Below are positions 12,498-23,433 of a stretch of 64,000 nt of DNA, in pieces. Source of the DNA: Lepraria neglecta (Eukaryota; Ascomycota; Lecanoromycetes; Lecanorales; Stereocaulaceae); the NCBI GenBank assembly GCA_033220425.1, contig CM065652.1, positions 3,286,001 to 3,350,000 on the forward strand, given 5' to 3'. Position 1 is the first letter of the stretch; the number at the start of each line of letters is the position of its first letter. Position numbers and translations under genes: made by a program. The notes beneath the pieces were generated by a model, which did not search any database, was not told where the DNA came from, and was given only the letters and a program-made list of their open reading frames with translations.

Positions 12498-13110
12498 GTA
12501 AGCATTGTGTCTTCGAAAGACAAGCAAAGAATGGTTTCATAATACGGGCTGAATGGAACTGGAACTGTTCTACAAAAGAGCGAATGGGATGATGATGCTT
12601 ATGCATGAAAATAATGTTGTTTTTCTCTACTCTACTCTACTCTACTCTTGCTTGTCGAGCTTGTTCAGCGATGGTCACCTATGAATAGCGAAATGTTCTC
12701 ATGAACCTGAACCTAGTACGATAAGCGGTCAAACAATATATCCATGGTTCCAAAGGGTTCATGCAAAGTCCAAGATAATTGGCTCATGCACCACGGTAGC
12801 AGGAGAAGGCTAACCCGCCTAAGCTTTTGGCCGTAAAGTTACCCCACTACAAGCTCGGACCAAGCTTCACAAGCTTCATGTCCCTGATCGGCACGAGGTT
12901 CCTTCCCTGCTTCGCTTGGCAAATTGAAGCTCTACACGTCAGAGGGGGGGGTCCACAAGCTCATTTTGTGCCGCCCTTGCTTCGCCTTCTTCAACCCTTC
13001 CACTCCACTGCTCTCTCCACAAAGCTACAATCTCAGATCTTCGAATCAGGTCTCCTTCAACTACCCTCACCCAAACATAATAAACCAAACAACCCGCCAA
13101 TACCGTAAAA
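12498..13110. other. Intergenic, 3' UTR and glutamate decarboxylase promoter
   Basis: Contains the pentanucleotide repeat described separately and, from about 13030, an A/C-rich leader (ACCAAACAACCCG type) that reaches the GAD start codon. No gene seen. Confidence 0.5.
12626..12650. repeat. (CTACT)n microsatellite
   Basis: About five perfect 5-bp units in the intergenic region after the glycine-zipper gene. Confidence 0.85.
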
Positions 13111-14852
13111 ATGGTTCATCTCGCCAGCGTCCCCAGTGACAAATCTGCCAATGCACCTCTCATCAAGGGCATGAAGAACCTGAAGGTCGAGCCCAACGAC
13201 GACGAAGATGAAGTCACTGCATCCGTCTATGGATCCCGCTTCGCAGCAGAATGTCTGCCTATGCACGAGATGCCTGAGATGGAGATGCCCAAGGAGATTG
13301 CCTATCGTATGATTAAGGATGATCTGAGCTTGGATGGCAATCCGATGTTGAACTTGGCCAGTTTCGTTACGACTTATATGGTACGTTTTGAACTCTACAC
13401 TTGCCAATGGACAACCATTGGGGTATGAGCGTGGCTAACGCGGGGCAATGGTTGTAGGAGGACGAAGTCGAGAAGCTCATGGCTGAGGCTCTGCCTAAGA
13501 ACTTCATCGATTATGAGGAGTACCCTCAGACGGCAGATATTCAAAATCGCTGTGTGAGCATGATTGCGAGGATGTTCAATGCTCCTACCGCCTCAGATGA
13601 CGAAAACTCTATGGGAACGAGCACCGTTGGCTCTTCTGAAGCTATCGTACGTTGCATTCACTAACTCAAGAATGTCTAATTGCATCAGCTAAGCCATCTT
13701 CAGATGCTCGGTACTCTAGCCATGAAGAAGCGCTGGCAAAACAAGCGCAAAGCAGCCGGCAAAGACTACTCCAAGCCCAACATCGTCATGAACTCCGCCG
13801 TCCAAGTCTGCTGGGAGAAAGCGGCTCGCTACTTCGAATGCGAGGAACGCTATGTCTACTGCAGTGAGGACCGCTACGTTATTGACCCCGAGGAGGCCGT
13901 GAACCTCATTGATGAGAACACTATTGGTATCTGCGCTATCATTGGTACCACCTACACTGGCGAGTATGAGGATGTGAAGGCGATCAACGATCTTTTGGTT
14001 GAGAAGAACATCGACTGCCCCATCCACGTCGATGCTGCTAGTGGAGGGTTCGTTGCACCTTTCGTTGTGCCTGAGCTAGAATGGGACTTCCGTCTGGAAA
14101 AGGTCATCTCCATCAACGTCTCCGGTCACAAATATGGCTTGGTAAGCCTTACCCTTCCCTGTCCTAACGCCATCAGCGTAGGCTAACAAATAACACAGGT
14201 CTATCCCGGCGTAGGCTGGATCGTCTGGCGCTCCCCAGAGTACCTCCCCAAGGAGCTCGTTTTCAACATTAACTACCTCGGCGCCGACCAAGCCTCCTTC
14301 ACCCTCAACTTCTCCAAAGGCGCGTCCCAAGTCATTGGCCAATACTACCAGATGATCCGCCTCGGCAAGCACGGTTACCGCTCCATTATGATGAACCTCA
14401 CCCGCACAGCCGACTACCTCGCCGCCAACCTTGAGCAGCTCGGCTTCATCATCATGAGCAAGAAGGGGGGACAAGGCCTACCACTCGTCGCCTTCCGCCT
14501 CGACCCCAAGGCCAAGCATCACTATGATGAATTCGCTGTTGCTCATCACCTGCGTGAGCGCGGGTGGGTTGTGCCTGCTTATACTATGGCGCCACATAGC
14601 GAGAAGCTCAAGCTCATGAGAGTTGTTGTGAGAGAGGACTTCTCACGCGCGAGATGCGATACTCTGATCTCGGACATCAAGTTGTCCCTGGACGCGTTGA
14701 AGGAGATGGATGCGAAGACTGTGGAGCAGCACACAAAGCATGTTAAGCATCATAGCACTGCCAGTGGGAAATCGAAGCACAACCACCCCTACTACAAGAA
14801 TGAGAAGCATTCGCTGCAGGGCAAAACTGGAAAGACTCATGCTGTCTGCTAG
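13111..14852 (+). CDS. gad1: Glutamate decarboxylase
   Basis: PLP-dependent enzyme converting L-glutamate to GABA and CO2, the first step of the GABA shunt; cytosolic. Four exons, 13111-13380, 13458-13646, 13704-14141 and 14199-14852, give 516 aa. Visible landmarks are [17 protein letters not shown] near the N-terminus, [42 protein letters not shown], and [18 protein letters not shown] with the PLP-binding Lys near 296. [20 protein letters not shown] and [15 protein letters not shown] follow. All junctions fall inside these conserved blocks and close in phase. The C-terminal 40 residues are His/Lys/Ser-rich and lie beyond the catalytic fold. The length matches fungal GADs. Confidence 0.95.
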
Positions 14853-15700
14853 ATGCAGACTGGAGGAACTGAGGCGACGAGAGGCATATAACCGCTGAGG
14901 TAGATTTTACGACGGAATACGTACGAAAAATGAAGTCAATAGCATATGAGATAGATAAGCAATGACCAAGGAAAGCATTACAAATAGCAATCCGTGTGAC
15001 TCGCAGTATGTGGGTTTGATAAACAAACAAAGGCCTTGGGAGAGAAGGCTACGAGCCCTGGGACCGAATATCTTCGCCCTACCGCGTCTACCTGCTATAC
15101 TAAGAAGGCGTGTTCCAGCTACTTTTTCACCGCCAGCGAGCATACTACGCCTTGTCTCTCCTCCGCCGAGATATCCGCCAGCGAGCCTACTCCGCCCAGT
15201 TCCTCCTCCGCCAAGACGTCGCAGAATGATAGTGATATTACCAGTGAGAGTGACTACTTAGGACCTACAGCAGGGTCGGTAGGCAGGGCAGAAGCAGCAG
15301 CAGCAGGGCCAGGACCGAGGGTAGGAGAGCTCTGAGAAGCCTCAGAATCAGCCAATGGGAGGAGGGCAAGTGTCAGAAAGCCTCGTAGGGGCTGGTCAAT
15401 AGATAGGGAGCTTTTTAGAGTCAAATAAGTCAGAATCTGCAGTGAAATCAACTATGCAGTTTTTTTGTTGAAATTCAGCCTCATAGGGCTGCCGGCAGGG
15501 GTGTGAACCCTTCTACTCCGCTTCAAGGCTGAGTTCTAGGCAGCAGACTTGGAGTAATTTCAAAAGTATCCAATGAATGTCCATGACAGTATCCTTCCAC
15601 AATTGTTCCGTGCACAACCCTCTAATCACCATTATCCACTACCTGGGAAAATAAGGTGGCGCATACAGTGCACCAGCTTGCTTCCTTCATTCTGAAATCT
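14853..15700. other. Intergenic, 0.85 kb with a Ser/Pro-coding-like stretch
   Basis: A 100-codon plus frame (15036-15335) reads Ser/Thr/Pro-rich and then Ala/Gly-rich. It has only a chance-looking start, no splice partner I could find, and competing open frames. Short imperfect repeats of tactccgcc/cctccgcc type lie at 15140-15220. I do not call a gene. Confidence 0.4.
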
Positions 15701-16897
15701 ATGCCATGCTTAGCATGTGCCACCAGTGTGCTGCGGAGTTTCCTCGGCAGCCTTGAGCTCGGTGTATCGACAAAAACTGCTGTGTTCAGAGCTCCAAATC
15801 TCTACAGGTCAGGGGCGCGACGGTTTTACAATGCGAGCTCCAATGCCCGGAAGGTCTCTATGGCTACTCATGCGATCGACATATCACAGCCCTCAGACTC
15901 GACAGCGCTTCACAATGCTTCCACACCGTTCAATGACCCCATGGCAGAAAGGAGGCGAAGTCGTCAGCAACCACAGGAATCGAGCGGGAAAGCTTCATTG
16001 CCAGCTAGGATAAAAAACGGGCGAGAAGAAGTGGATGATCAATTAGTGGGGGTTGGCGGAGCTTATGCTATAGAGCATTCGGCATCGCTTGAAGAGTATG
16101 GCAAGCCGCAAGCCAAGAGGCCGGACAACAACTCCCTCGACAAGGAGTGGTGGGAGAAAAACAACGGCGAGCTGAAGAAATACGGTCGCCTTCAGGGCTC
16201 ACCCAAAACCGCAGACTCTGGTGGCAAAACCCTAGCAGCAGACCACGCCACCACCAAACCAAGCTCCAAATCCACCAAACCCCCAGCCGACCCTACAGAA
16301 CCCCCCAAACTGGGCGCTCTCCCCTGGCAAATCCAAAAACACGCCCTAACCACTAAATTCCCCCCAGGCTGGGTCCCACTCAAACGCCTCTCCCCCGACA
16401 CCATAGAAGGAATCCGCACCCTCCACGCTTCATACCCAACCAAATACACCACCCCTGTCCTCGCAGACCAATTTAAAGTATCGCCCGAGGCTATACGGCG
16501 GATATTAAAGAGCAAATGGCGCCCCAGTGATGAGGAGGAAGAGGAGAGGAGGGAACGGTGGGAGAAGAGGGGGAAGAAAATTTGGGAGGATTTGAGTGAG
16601 AAGGGGGTTAAGCCGCCGAGGAAGTGGAGGGGGATGGGTGTTGGGAAGATGAAGCCGGAAGGGGGGTGGGAGAAGGAGCCGTCGAGGAGGGAGAGGAGGA
16701 TGGTGGCGCATTTGGAGCGGGTGAAGGAGATGGGTGGAGAGGGCATGGCGGTTGGGGAGGGGCAGTCGATAGAGACGAATGAGAGCAAGGAGAGGGCGGT
16801 GGCGAGGGCTGGGATTCCGAAGAAGGGGAGGCCTGCTATAGCGGCTGTAAGAATGGAGTCGGAATATCAGGTGACATTAGCAGATCGAATTTTATAA
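15701..16897 (+). CDS. RRG9: RRG9-like mitochondrial protein (required for respiratory growth, neugrin family)
   Basis: Single-exon protein of 398 aa. The first ATG of the frame is at 15701; the frame extends a little further upstream but only without an ATG. The N-terminus [34 protein letters not shown] is Arg/Ser-rich with few acids and suits a mitochondrial presequence. After a low-complexity linker comes the family core (about 215-345): [35 protein letters not shown], then [21 protein letters not shown], a helix-turn-helix-like block, and an Arg/Glu-rich tail. Yeast Rrg9 is needed to maintain mitochondrial DNA and respiration; the role here is inferred from that family. Confidence 0.85.
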   Translation: MPCLACATSVLRSFLGSLELGVSTKTAVFRAPNLYRSGARRFYNASSNARKVSMATHAIDISQPSDSTALHNASTPFNDPMAERRRSRQQPQESSGKASLPARIKNGREEVDDQLVGVGGAYAIEHSASLEEYGKPQAKRPDNNSLDKEWWEKNNGELKKYGRLQGSPKTADSGGKTLAADHATTKPSSKSTKPPADPTEPPKLGALPWQIQKHALTTKFPPGWVPLKRLSPDTIEGIRTLHASYPTKYTTPVLADQFKVSPEAIRRILKSKWRPSDEEEEERRERWEKRGKKIWEDLSEKGVKPPRKWRGMGVGKMKPEGGWEKEPSRRERRMVAHLERVKEMGGEGMAVGEGQSIETNESKERAVARAGIPKKGRPAIAAVRMESEYQVTLADRIL

Positions 16898-17034
16898 TGG
16901 GAGCATCGATTTTGCGCTTCTACGTGTATAAATAGATGTAGAGATAGCAATTGTACATATTTTTATTGCCAGTGCCGTCCATATATAAAGCAAGATGTCC
17001 TGTCTCCGCCCATCATAAGGTATATAGCAGAGCC

Positions 17035-20000
17035 TCATTCATGCCAAGTCAATCCCTGATACTTCCCCTGCAGCACCTCATGCAACTGCCCGCCATCATC
17101 ACAAAGATTCGACAAAGCCAGCGCCCTCTCAGCCCACCGTCGACATGGCGCATCCTGCGACGAGCAGTAGAAGTCGATAGCTCGATTAAAGGTCATGGTG
17201 GTAAGCCATTCGAGTTCCTCAGCCGGGTATTCCATTGATTGTTTCCTGGAGCTCTCTGCATTTGTGGCCACCTGATCGAGCAGTTGCTCTGCTGTTTCGA
17301 CGTTGGAGGTCAGGGCCAAAGTGAAGAGGCATCGGATCCATCTGGCGAGCTTGTCGATATTGTTGTTGTCGTATTGCCAGGTTATGTTGATGATTTGCTG
17401 AAGGGTCGTGATGATGATCTCGCTTGGTGCTTCGGAGGAAAGCGTGATGTCGGCCAGTATCTCATACGTTTTTGGATTCCCATGCTCTTGGGTTTCTTTT
17501 AGAATAGGGTCTAAGCTTCCCCACGCTTTGAGCCGTGCTGCAGCCTCATAGTCGAATGCGAGAAGACCAGAGTATTTGCGCTGCAGGTCGTCTTTCGCTC
17601 CTCCTTCCAGCCGGCTGATTTGGTCCTTTGCATGTTTTCGGAAGTCATCGACTACCTTACGCAGATTGAGGTAGTGTTGCAACTGTTCCTCCACTCTGTC
17701 CTCATTACGGGCCAGCACAACCAACAATGAGCCGCATAAGAAGTCGCAGAACAACCTGCGAAGGGATAGATCCGCCACTACGCCAGCGTCTATTGTGGCC
17801 GGATATAAATCTATGAACTTGAAGCATGATTGTACGAGCCTCAAAGCCTGTCCTGGATCCCAGCTGGTGCAGACTTTCAGAGCCAGGTTGTAGCTATTTC
17901 TTGAAAACCAATCGAGCTCTGCTAGCGAGAAAACATCCGTGGTCGTATCTTGTCTTGAGGTTTTAGCCTGGTTGGCAGCGGCCTCGAAAAGCTTGCAGAT
18001 GTCATCAACGGCATTTCCGACCTGCGACGAAGGGGTTTCAACCTCGCGAATGAGCAGACGAGCGGTGCAGCGTAGTAGCGCTGGAAGGTGAACCTCATTC
18101 GGAGCGTTATAGTTGTACTTCTGAAGTACTCGCTGTAACGAATTAACCATCTGAGACTGATCACCGGTCTGTTGTGCTTCGAGGACACAGGCATAGAGCA
18201 GTGTGGCGTCTTTGGCCGACACATTGCAGATCGTATCGAGGCACTCGGTCGCGAGCTCTGGATCCTGACACCTTAGCGCAACTTTGTAAAGAAGATACTG
18301 AGTCGAGGGATCCCTCTTGTTGGAAGTTGACATTTGAGCATAGATCTCTCGAGCTTTCGTTACGTCGGACCTGCCGAGGGCGCATAGTATCAACTTCCTT
18401 TGTAGTTTGCCGATGTTTAACGCTCCAGAGCTTCCAAACACCGAATGTAAGGAGAGCTGACACCAACCCTCAGCAGCCTCATATGCTTCCCGGTTGTAAC
18501 TTGTTTCGATGCGCTTCCACAAGAGAACCTGCGCTGCATGCGTCGCCGACGGGCTCAGGGGTTTGCTAGAGCCGGCTGCCAGTGCGTCTAGTAGCTCATT
18601 AAGAGATCTTAAGATGTCCAAGAAATCTGTAGAAGTGGTGCAATTCCAGATGATGGTGACCAATGTTTTCTCCAGCCAGTTCTGTTCCTCGGCGCCGAAG
18701 AGTCTTTCGGTAAGGAGTGTAACCAGGACGACATGCGCCATCGGGGGACTTCGAGACCTGAGCTTGTGTATATGGTGAATTATAGTCTTGAAATTGGTGT
18801 CAGTAAGGTGTACCGTCCGGACAATTCTTTGGAGAATGTCGCAGTAGTCCCGCGGTACCGCAGAGCTGGTGGGGTCGGTCCCAAAAATATCAAGCTTCAA
18901 AAGGAGAACTGCCAGCCTGTCGCCGCACTCGATGTCCAATTGCCGGATGATGTTCCATGACTTTGTCCTGCTACCCTCATCTCCCTGGTTCATGAGGGCT
19001 CTAGCCGTGCTGTGCATGACGCTGATCTGGAGCTCGCCCGCATCGCTACCCAGCGCTTCCAAACTCTGGCCTGAGAGTACGTCGTGTGCCTTCTCCAGCC
19101 AGGGTATAGCCCCCGACCATTGCGACTTATTGACTTGGCTTTTTCCGATTTCGAATAAGGTGTCGGCAAGTTCCTCCGCTGAAGATGGCTCGAGGTCATT
19201 CGCAGCTAGGTCAAGTTTAGCGAGCATGAGCTTTGCAAGGTCCAGGCGATCTTGACGCCATGCCTGAACTTTGGTCAGCGAGGGTGATTCTGTTGTCGAA
19301 GCTTCACCTAGACCCCTAGGGGTTACATACTAGAGCGATTCTCAATGTAAGATACTCATGAGAAAGGCGACTGATAAGATGCCCTTCTTCTCGTGATGTC
19401 ACACTTCGGTTCTTTAACTTCTCTTCAAAGAAGGCGGCTCGTTCGACAATGATCTCAGCGAGGCTCAGTTGGCGCTGCTCTACTTTCCATCAGCTGGGAG
19501 GCCTAGCAGTAGAAGAGTTCAGCGCTGGCTGACCTAGACAGTACTTCGAGGTTCTCAGAGAAGACTTCAAAACTCGAATGTTATCTGGGTGATGTCAGAG
19601 TGTAATGGTCATGCGCATGGATGTGAGTGTGTGTCTTAACTTGCTGTGGTACCGTGTGTGTACCTCTGCGCGCAATCGAGAAGGAGACAGGCAAAGACGC
19701 GAACTATAGTCGTCAGCGGAGTGAAAGTGCGCTGCCGTAAGCCAGTCCCACTTAAGCATAAAAGCTCTTCATCTTTTACGGTGTTCTTGGCCTTGGAAGC
19801 CAGATTCCATAACCGAGTGCCTTGCTTGTCCAGGTCGGCTCTGTTGCCTGCTGCAGTGACGTTCTGGGTGGCGACGGCATTGTCGATTTCTCTGTAAAGG
19901 TCTGCTGAAAGTGGTGGTGCTGGAGTGTCAGACGTGAGGGTATCTTCGAGATGCTTTGCGAAGGCTGCATTTTGACAGCATTTAGCTAGCCGCTTGAATT

Positions 20001-20075
20001 GGAAGCAGAGGATGCGGGACCTAGTAATTTGTGCAATCGATTCTCCTTTTCAGCGCGTTTAATGATGGGTGCCAT
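17035..20075 (-). CDS. SPO22: Meiosis protein SPO22/ZIP4 homologue (TPR-like)
   Basis: Meiotic chromosome-axis protein of the ZMM group, helical-repeat (TPR-like) throughout. In yeast it helps polymerise the synaptonemal complex and promote crossovers. Five exons, read 5' to 3': 20021-20075, 19653-19964, 19534-19584, 19331-19482, 17035-19263, giving 932 aa. The conserved N-terminal region appears only after splicing: HLEDTLTSDTP, LDKQGTRLWNL, VRVFACLLLDCAQ, DNIRVLKSSL, EIIVERAAFFEEKL, EEGHLISRLSHEYLTLRIALAW. The long last exon carries LFEIGKSQV, QWSGAIPWLEKAHDVL and SVMHSTARALMNQ. Introns are 51-68 nt. The first donor (GTCCCG) is weak, so the first 18 residues are the least certain part. Confidence 0.9.
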
Positions 20076-20424
20076 TGTTCGTAGAAAGACCGATTGATTA
20101 GTGTCGCGGGAACAGGCCCATGGTCTGGGAGATTCTTCGCTGGCTTGGCAACTCAACGTATGGAGGCTACCTTATGGAGCTTCTGATCAATATCCACAGA
20201 ATGAAGAGCTTGCCAACATGAAAAGACTCTCCCATGAGATATTGCGAGCTTCTATTCATAGTGACAGCGTCATGGCTCTAGAGCCCTCTTTCGGATACCA
20301 TCCCAATTATCCATACAAAATCCATCGTTATGAAAGCCCACCAACTCCTTCGCTATGAGAAGTACACCCACATCACGTCACTCATCCGTGCTATACACAT
20401 TCCGAGACCAAAAACGTAGTACGC
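20076..20424. other. SPO22 promoter region / acuM-like 3' region
   Basis: 349 bp between two minus-strand genes. It holds the upstream region of SPO22 and the 3' end of the AcuM-like gene. Plus-strand open frames here are overlaps of no evident meaning. Confidence 0.45.
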
Positions 20425-22317
20425 CTACGCCTTTCTCGGGATCTGAGGCAGGAAATTGCCCACTATCAACGAAGGACTATTTCGATTATCAGCGCATAGC
20501 CCAGAGTCACCGTTTAGCAGGTCTTACATGTTGTGGGTATCTCGGCGAATAGTGAAAGAGAAGCAACACTTGATCTTTGGATCCGAAGCTTTCAGATCTG
20601 GGTTCTTCAACGAGCACGTTGTCAACATGGCTTTCTGTGAATTGTCGAAAGCAATCGCGAGGAATTTGTCCCAGTAGCTGACCAGATCTTTCTCCACAAC
20701 TATCTCATGGAGAGCAAGCTTGCCCTATAAGGAGATCCGTTAGTGAACCCATCCATAATCTGGTGACGGATTCCGTTCTACTTACATCCCTTAGCTTCTC
20801 AATCGGAACATGAATGAGTTCCGCCATCTCCTTGTTTCCCCTGAAGATCTCGCCCGTCCTCCTCCAACAGCAAGCGGGTATTGCCATGCTAGCAAAAACC
20901 CGGTCATACTCCATCAAGCTTCGTTCGAACCACATCTCAACAAGAGTCAGCTCCATGTCTGTCAAAGACTGCATGCGTTCGCGAAACTTTGGCCGGAATT
21001 TATCTAGCTGCCGCAGGATTCTCTGTCGAGATGTAGGCTGCATGTTCTGGTCCATATAGCGATGTAGACGGGCATAGCCTTGAATGTAGTTGAAAGGCCT
21101 GAGCATTCCGGCATTATACTTTGCCATGAAAACTTTATTCATGCGCTCTTCGGGCGTATCATTGCCTGAAGGATCGGCTATGGTCATGTAGTACTTGTCC
21201 ACTTCTTTGTCTGTAGGTCTGACGCTCCTTGGTCGCGAAATGGTGCTACCTTGGCCAAGAGTCGGCTGTGGTGGCGCGAGGTTCTGATTTTGCTGTGGGC
21301 TTAACAAATTCTGGACGTTGGTACTATTAGTACTTGCGGCGAGAGTGTTGCCTAACGACGGGTCTGAATTGAGCGCCTGGACTTCGTCGCTTGGGAAGAC
21401 GCTTGGATCATCAAGTAGACTAGTGCTGAGAAATTCGTTGAGTAAATTATACTCATTTGTGATGTCAGGCGCGTTGAACATATAAGACGGATGCAAGCTG
21501 TGCATGTCCTGGAACTGGTTCTGACCTCCAAAATTCCAGTCGTTGTAGGGAAGATCTTATTTCGTTAGCAAGTGGGTTCGATTCATGATAGATTGGCAAG
21601 TATCTCACATTGCTGTGATTTATCTCCAAAGACCTGTCCCTGAGCCATAGAACTGGAAACCTGCGGTAAGAATTGTGTAGGGTCCATGGGCGGATTTGAC
21701 GCTGCCGTGACCTGGGACATTCCATTTCCATTCTCCTGCAGCATTTGCTGATCCATTTGCCGCTGGTCAATGGCAGGAGCTAGCATGTATGGTAGACTTT
21801 CTTCTTCCTTGACAGATGTTCCGTTGTCTGATGTTGAATTTGCCTGCTCGCTCTTCGAGCCCCTTGTAGATTCTCGCGGCTCATCATGGCATAAGTGACC
21901 AATGCTTCGCTTCACGCATCTCGCACAGGGTCGATCCTATACCAATCAGCCTTTTGAACGACCCAGATTTGGAGCTGGAAATGGATCAGCCGAGGTTTCT
22001 TACCAGGTCGCATGTCATATGCTATTAACACCATAGCATCGCAAACGTTAGCCCCCACACCCTCAACGCGCACAGATGCGATCGCTATGTCGATTTTTGT
22101 GGCAAGGCGCAGAGTGGGAAAGAAGGAGGTAAGCTCACCGAGCGCCGACAGTAGATACATGCTGCTCGTCACACAAATTAGCAAGTGTCTTCGCATGGTT
22201 TGAGAGTCCAGTATGGTCGTACCTACCATGGTTTACCTTGCGCCTCTTTTTGGGGCTCGCGTGCTCGTCCGAGGCAGACGCATTTCGCGCCTTTGGGCCT
22301 TCATCTTTTGACGCCAT
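20425..22317 (-). CDS. acuM: AcuM-like (Rds2/Ert1 family) gluconeogenesis transcription factor
   Basis: Zn2Cys6 activator with a PAS-like C-terminal domain; in Aspergillus AcuK and AcuM act together on gluconeogenic genes and on iron homeostasis. Seven exons, 5' to 3': 22227-22317, 22139-22161, 22004-22021, 21609-21936, 20786-21555, 20528-20724, 20425-20476, giving 492 aa. The zinc cluster (Cys32, 35, 42, 48, 51, 60; HACIYCRRSHMTC..DRPCARCVKRSIGHLC) is spread over four exons, two of them only 23 and 18 nt. The conserved C-terminal half reads PFNYIQGYARLHRYMD, LTLVEMWFERSLMEYDRVFASM, WRRTGEIFRGNKEMAELI and LVSYWDKFLAIAFDNSQKAM. The KKRRKVNH lead favours AcuM over AcuK, with moderate certainty. 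Confidence 0.88.
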
Positions 22318-22656
22318 CTTACTAGCAGTCGTTCTTCCATTACCATACACTGGGCTGCTCCAATGATATATAAGCGACGAGACCAAAGCTTGGTGGCGTT
22401 GTGGGTAAGGTAGGTAAGGTACGTGGCCTTGCAGATGGTTGAAGAGTGGAGTAAGAACTAGCCCCGCGTTCTGGCGGGAAGAAACACCGATTGTCAAACA
22501 AATTCGACTATACTTTACTTTCAATCTCCACCAATCAATCTAGCCGCATTGGCAAGACTTCCCGCATGTTTCTGACCTGTGATTCCATTCTTCGCCTACC
22601 AGTCGCTAGCCATCCATCCTCTGCCAATTGTCCCGCGCAAAGCACAGCACAACTGT
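22318..22656. promoter_or_regulatory. Divergent promoter region, acuM-like / CENP-Q-like
   Basis: 339 bp between the start codons of two divergent genes, so both promoters must lie in or near this stretch. No specific binding site can be assigned. Confidence 0.45.
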
Positions 22657-23433
22657 ATGGTGAGTTTCACGTGTGAACTTACTCAGAGACGGCATTGTGT
22701 ATCGTCATGGTGGTACAATGCTAATATGGTCCAGGCGAAACACAAGAGCATCACCGGCGTACGAAGGAAACGCGCCAAGCCAACTCCACCGAAAGCACCC
22801 ACCATACAACCCACAGCTGAGGCCCCTGCACATCTTGACTCCCCAGCACCTGACAATGCGTTGAAACCCAGAGAGCTCCTATCAACACGAAGACGGCCTC
22901 AAACGGCGTTGAGGAATCGCGTCCATATGCAACCCACTTTAAAACCGAGAGTAAAACACATCTCGCACAACACTATAGAGACGAAATGGACAGTCCTGGA
23001 CGAGCATACTCAAGTCAAGGTCGCAGCAATATTTCGCTCAATAGAGCTGCCGGTTCTGGCTCGCCATGCGTCAGAGCAGAAGAAGGTTGAGGCACAAGCG
23101 ATATTAGCATCTGTTACTAGGACGTGGGTTAAGTCCAGCTCCGTTGCCTACGGCGTCACTGAATGTAGCCTAGGTTGACTAAACGCCTTCCGAAAATGCC
23201 GTTTCCGCCAAAGGCGAAAGAGATACACTTTGACTACGAGGCGCTTGTGAAGAGCAACGTGAGTTTGTGTCCGGAGGGTGAATGTGTATGACTGACTCCA
23301 TCAGCGGAGCCTGCAGCAGCGATTGACGGCTTCGACAAAAGCAAGCGCTGAGCTCGGGAACGAAGTGGAGAAACAGAAGCTTGCCCTCGCTTCAGAACAA
23401 CAGGAACTGGAAGAACTGGAAGAAAGCGTGTAA
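22657..23433 (+). CDS. CENP-Q/Fta7-like inner kinetochore protein, short form
   Basis: CENP-Q proteins belong to the constitutive centromere-associated network (COMA complex) at kinetochores. Proposed exons 22657-22659 (ATG only), 22735-23123, 23174-23258 and 23305-23433 give 201 aa. Alternatively translation starts at the ATG at 22726 inside the first intron. The basic N-terminus (VRRKRAKPTPPKAP) is followed by the family pattern: ETKWTVLDEHTQVKVAAIFRSIELPVLARH, ILASVTRTLTKRLPKMPFPPKAKEIHFDYEALVKSNRSL, then a coiled coil, LGNEVEKQKLALASEQQELEELEE. The frame stops at 23431-23433 in the coiled coil. Fungal relatives usually continue for well over 100 residues, so the gene is truncated or its 3' exons are unrecognised. 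Confidence 0.7.

Noticed and set aside
15036-15335. Ser/Pro-rich 99-codon frame as a gene or mobile-element fragment.
   Set aside because: No homology recognised, no terminal repeats, competing frames of equal length, no splice partners.
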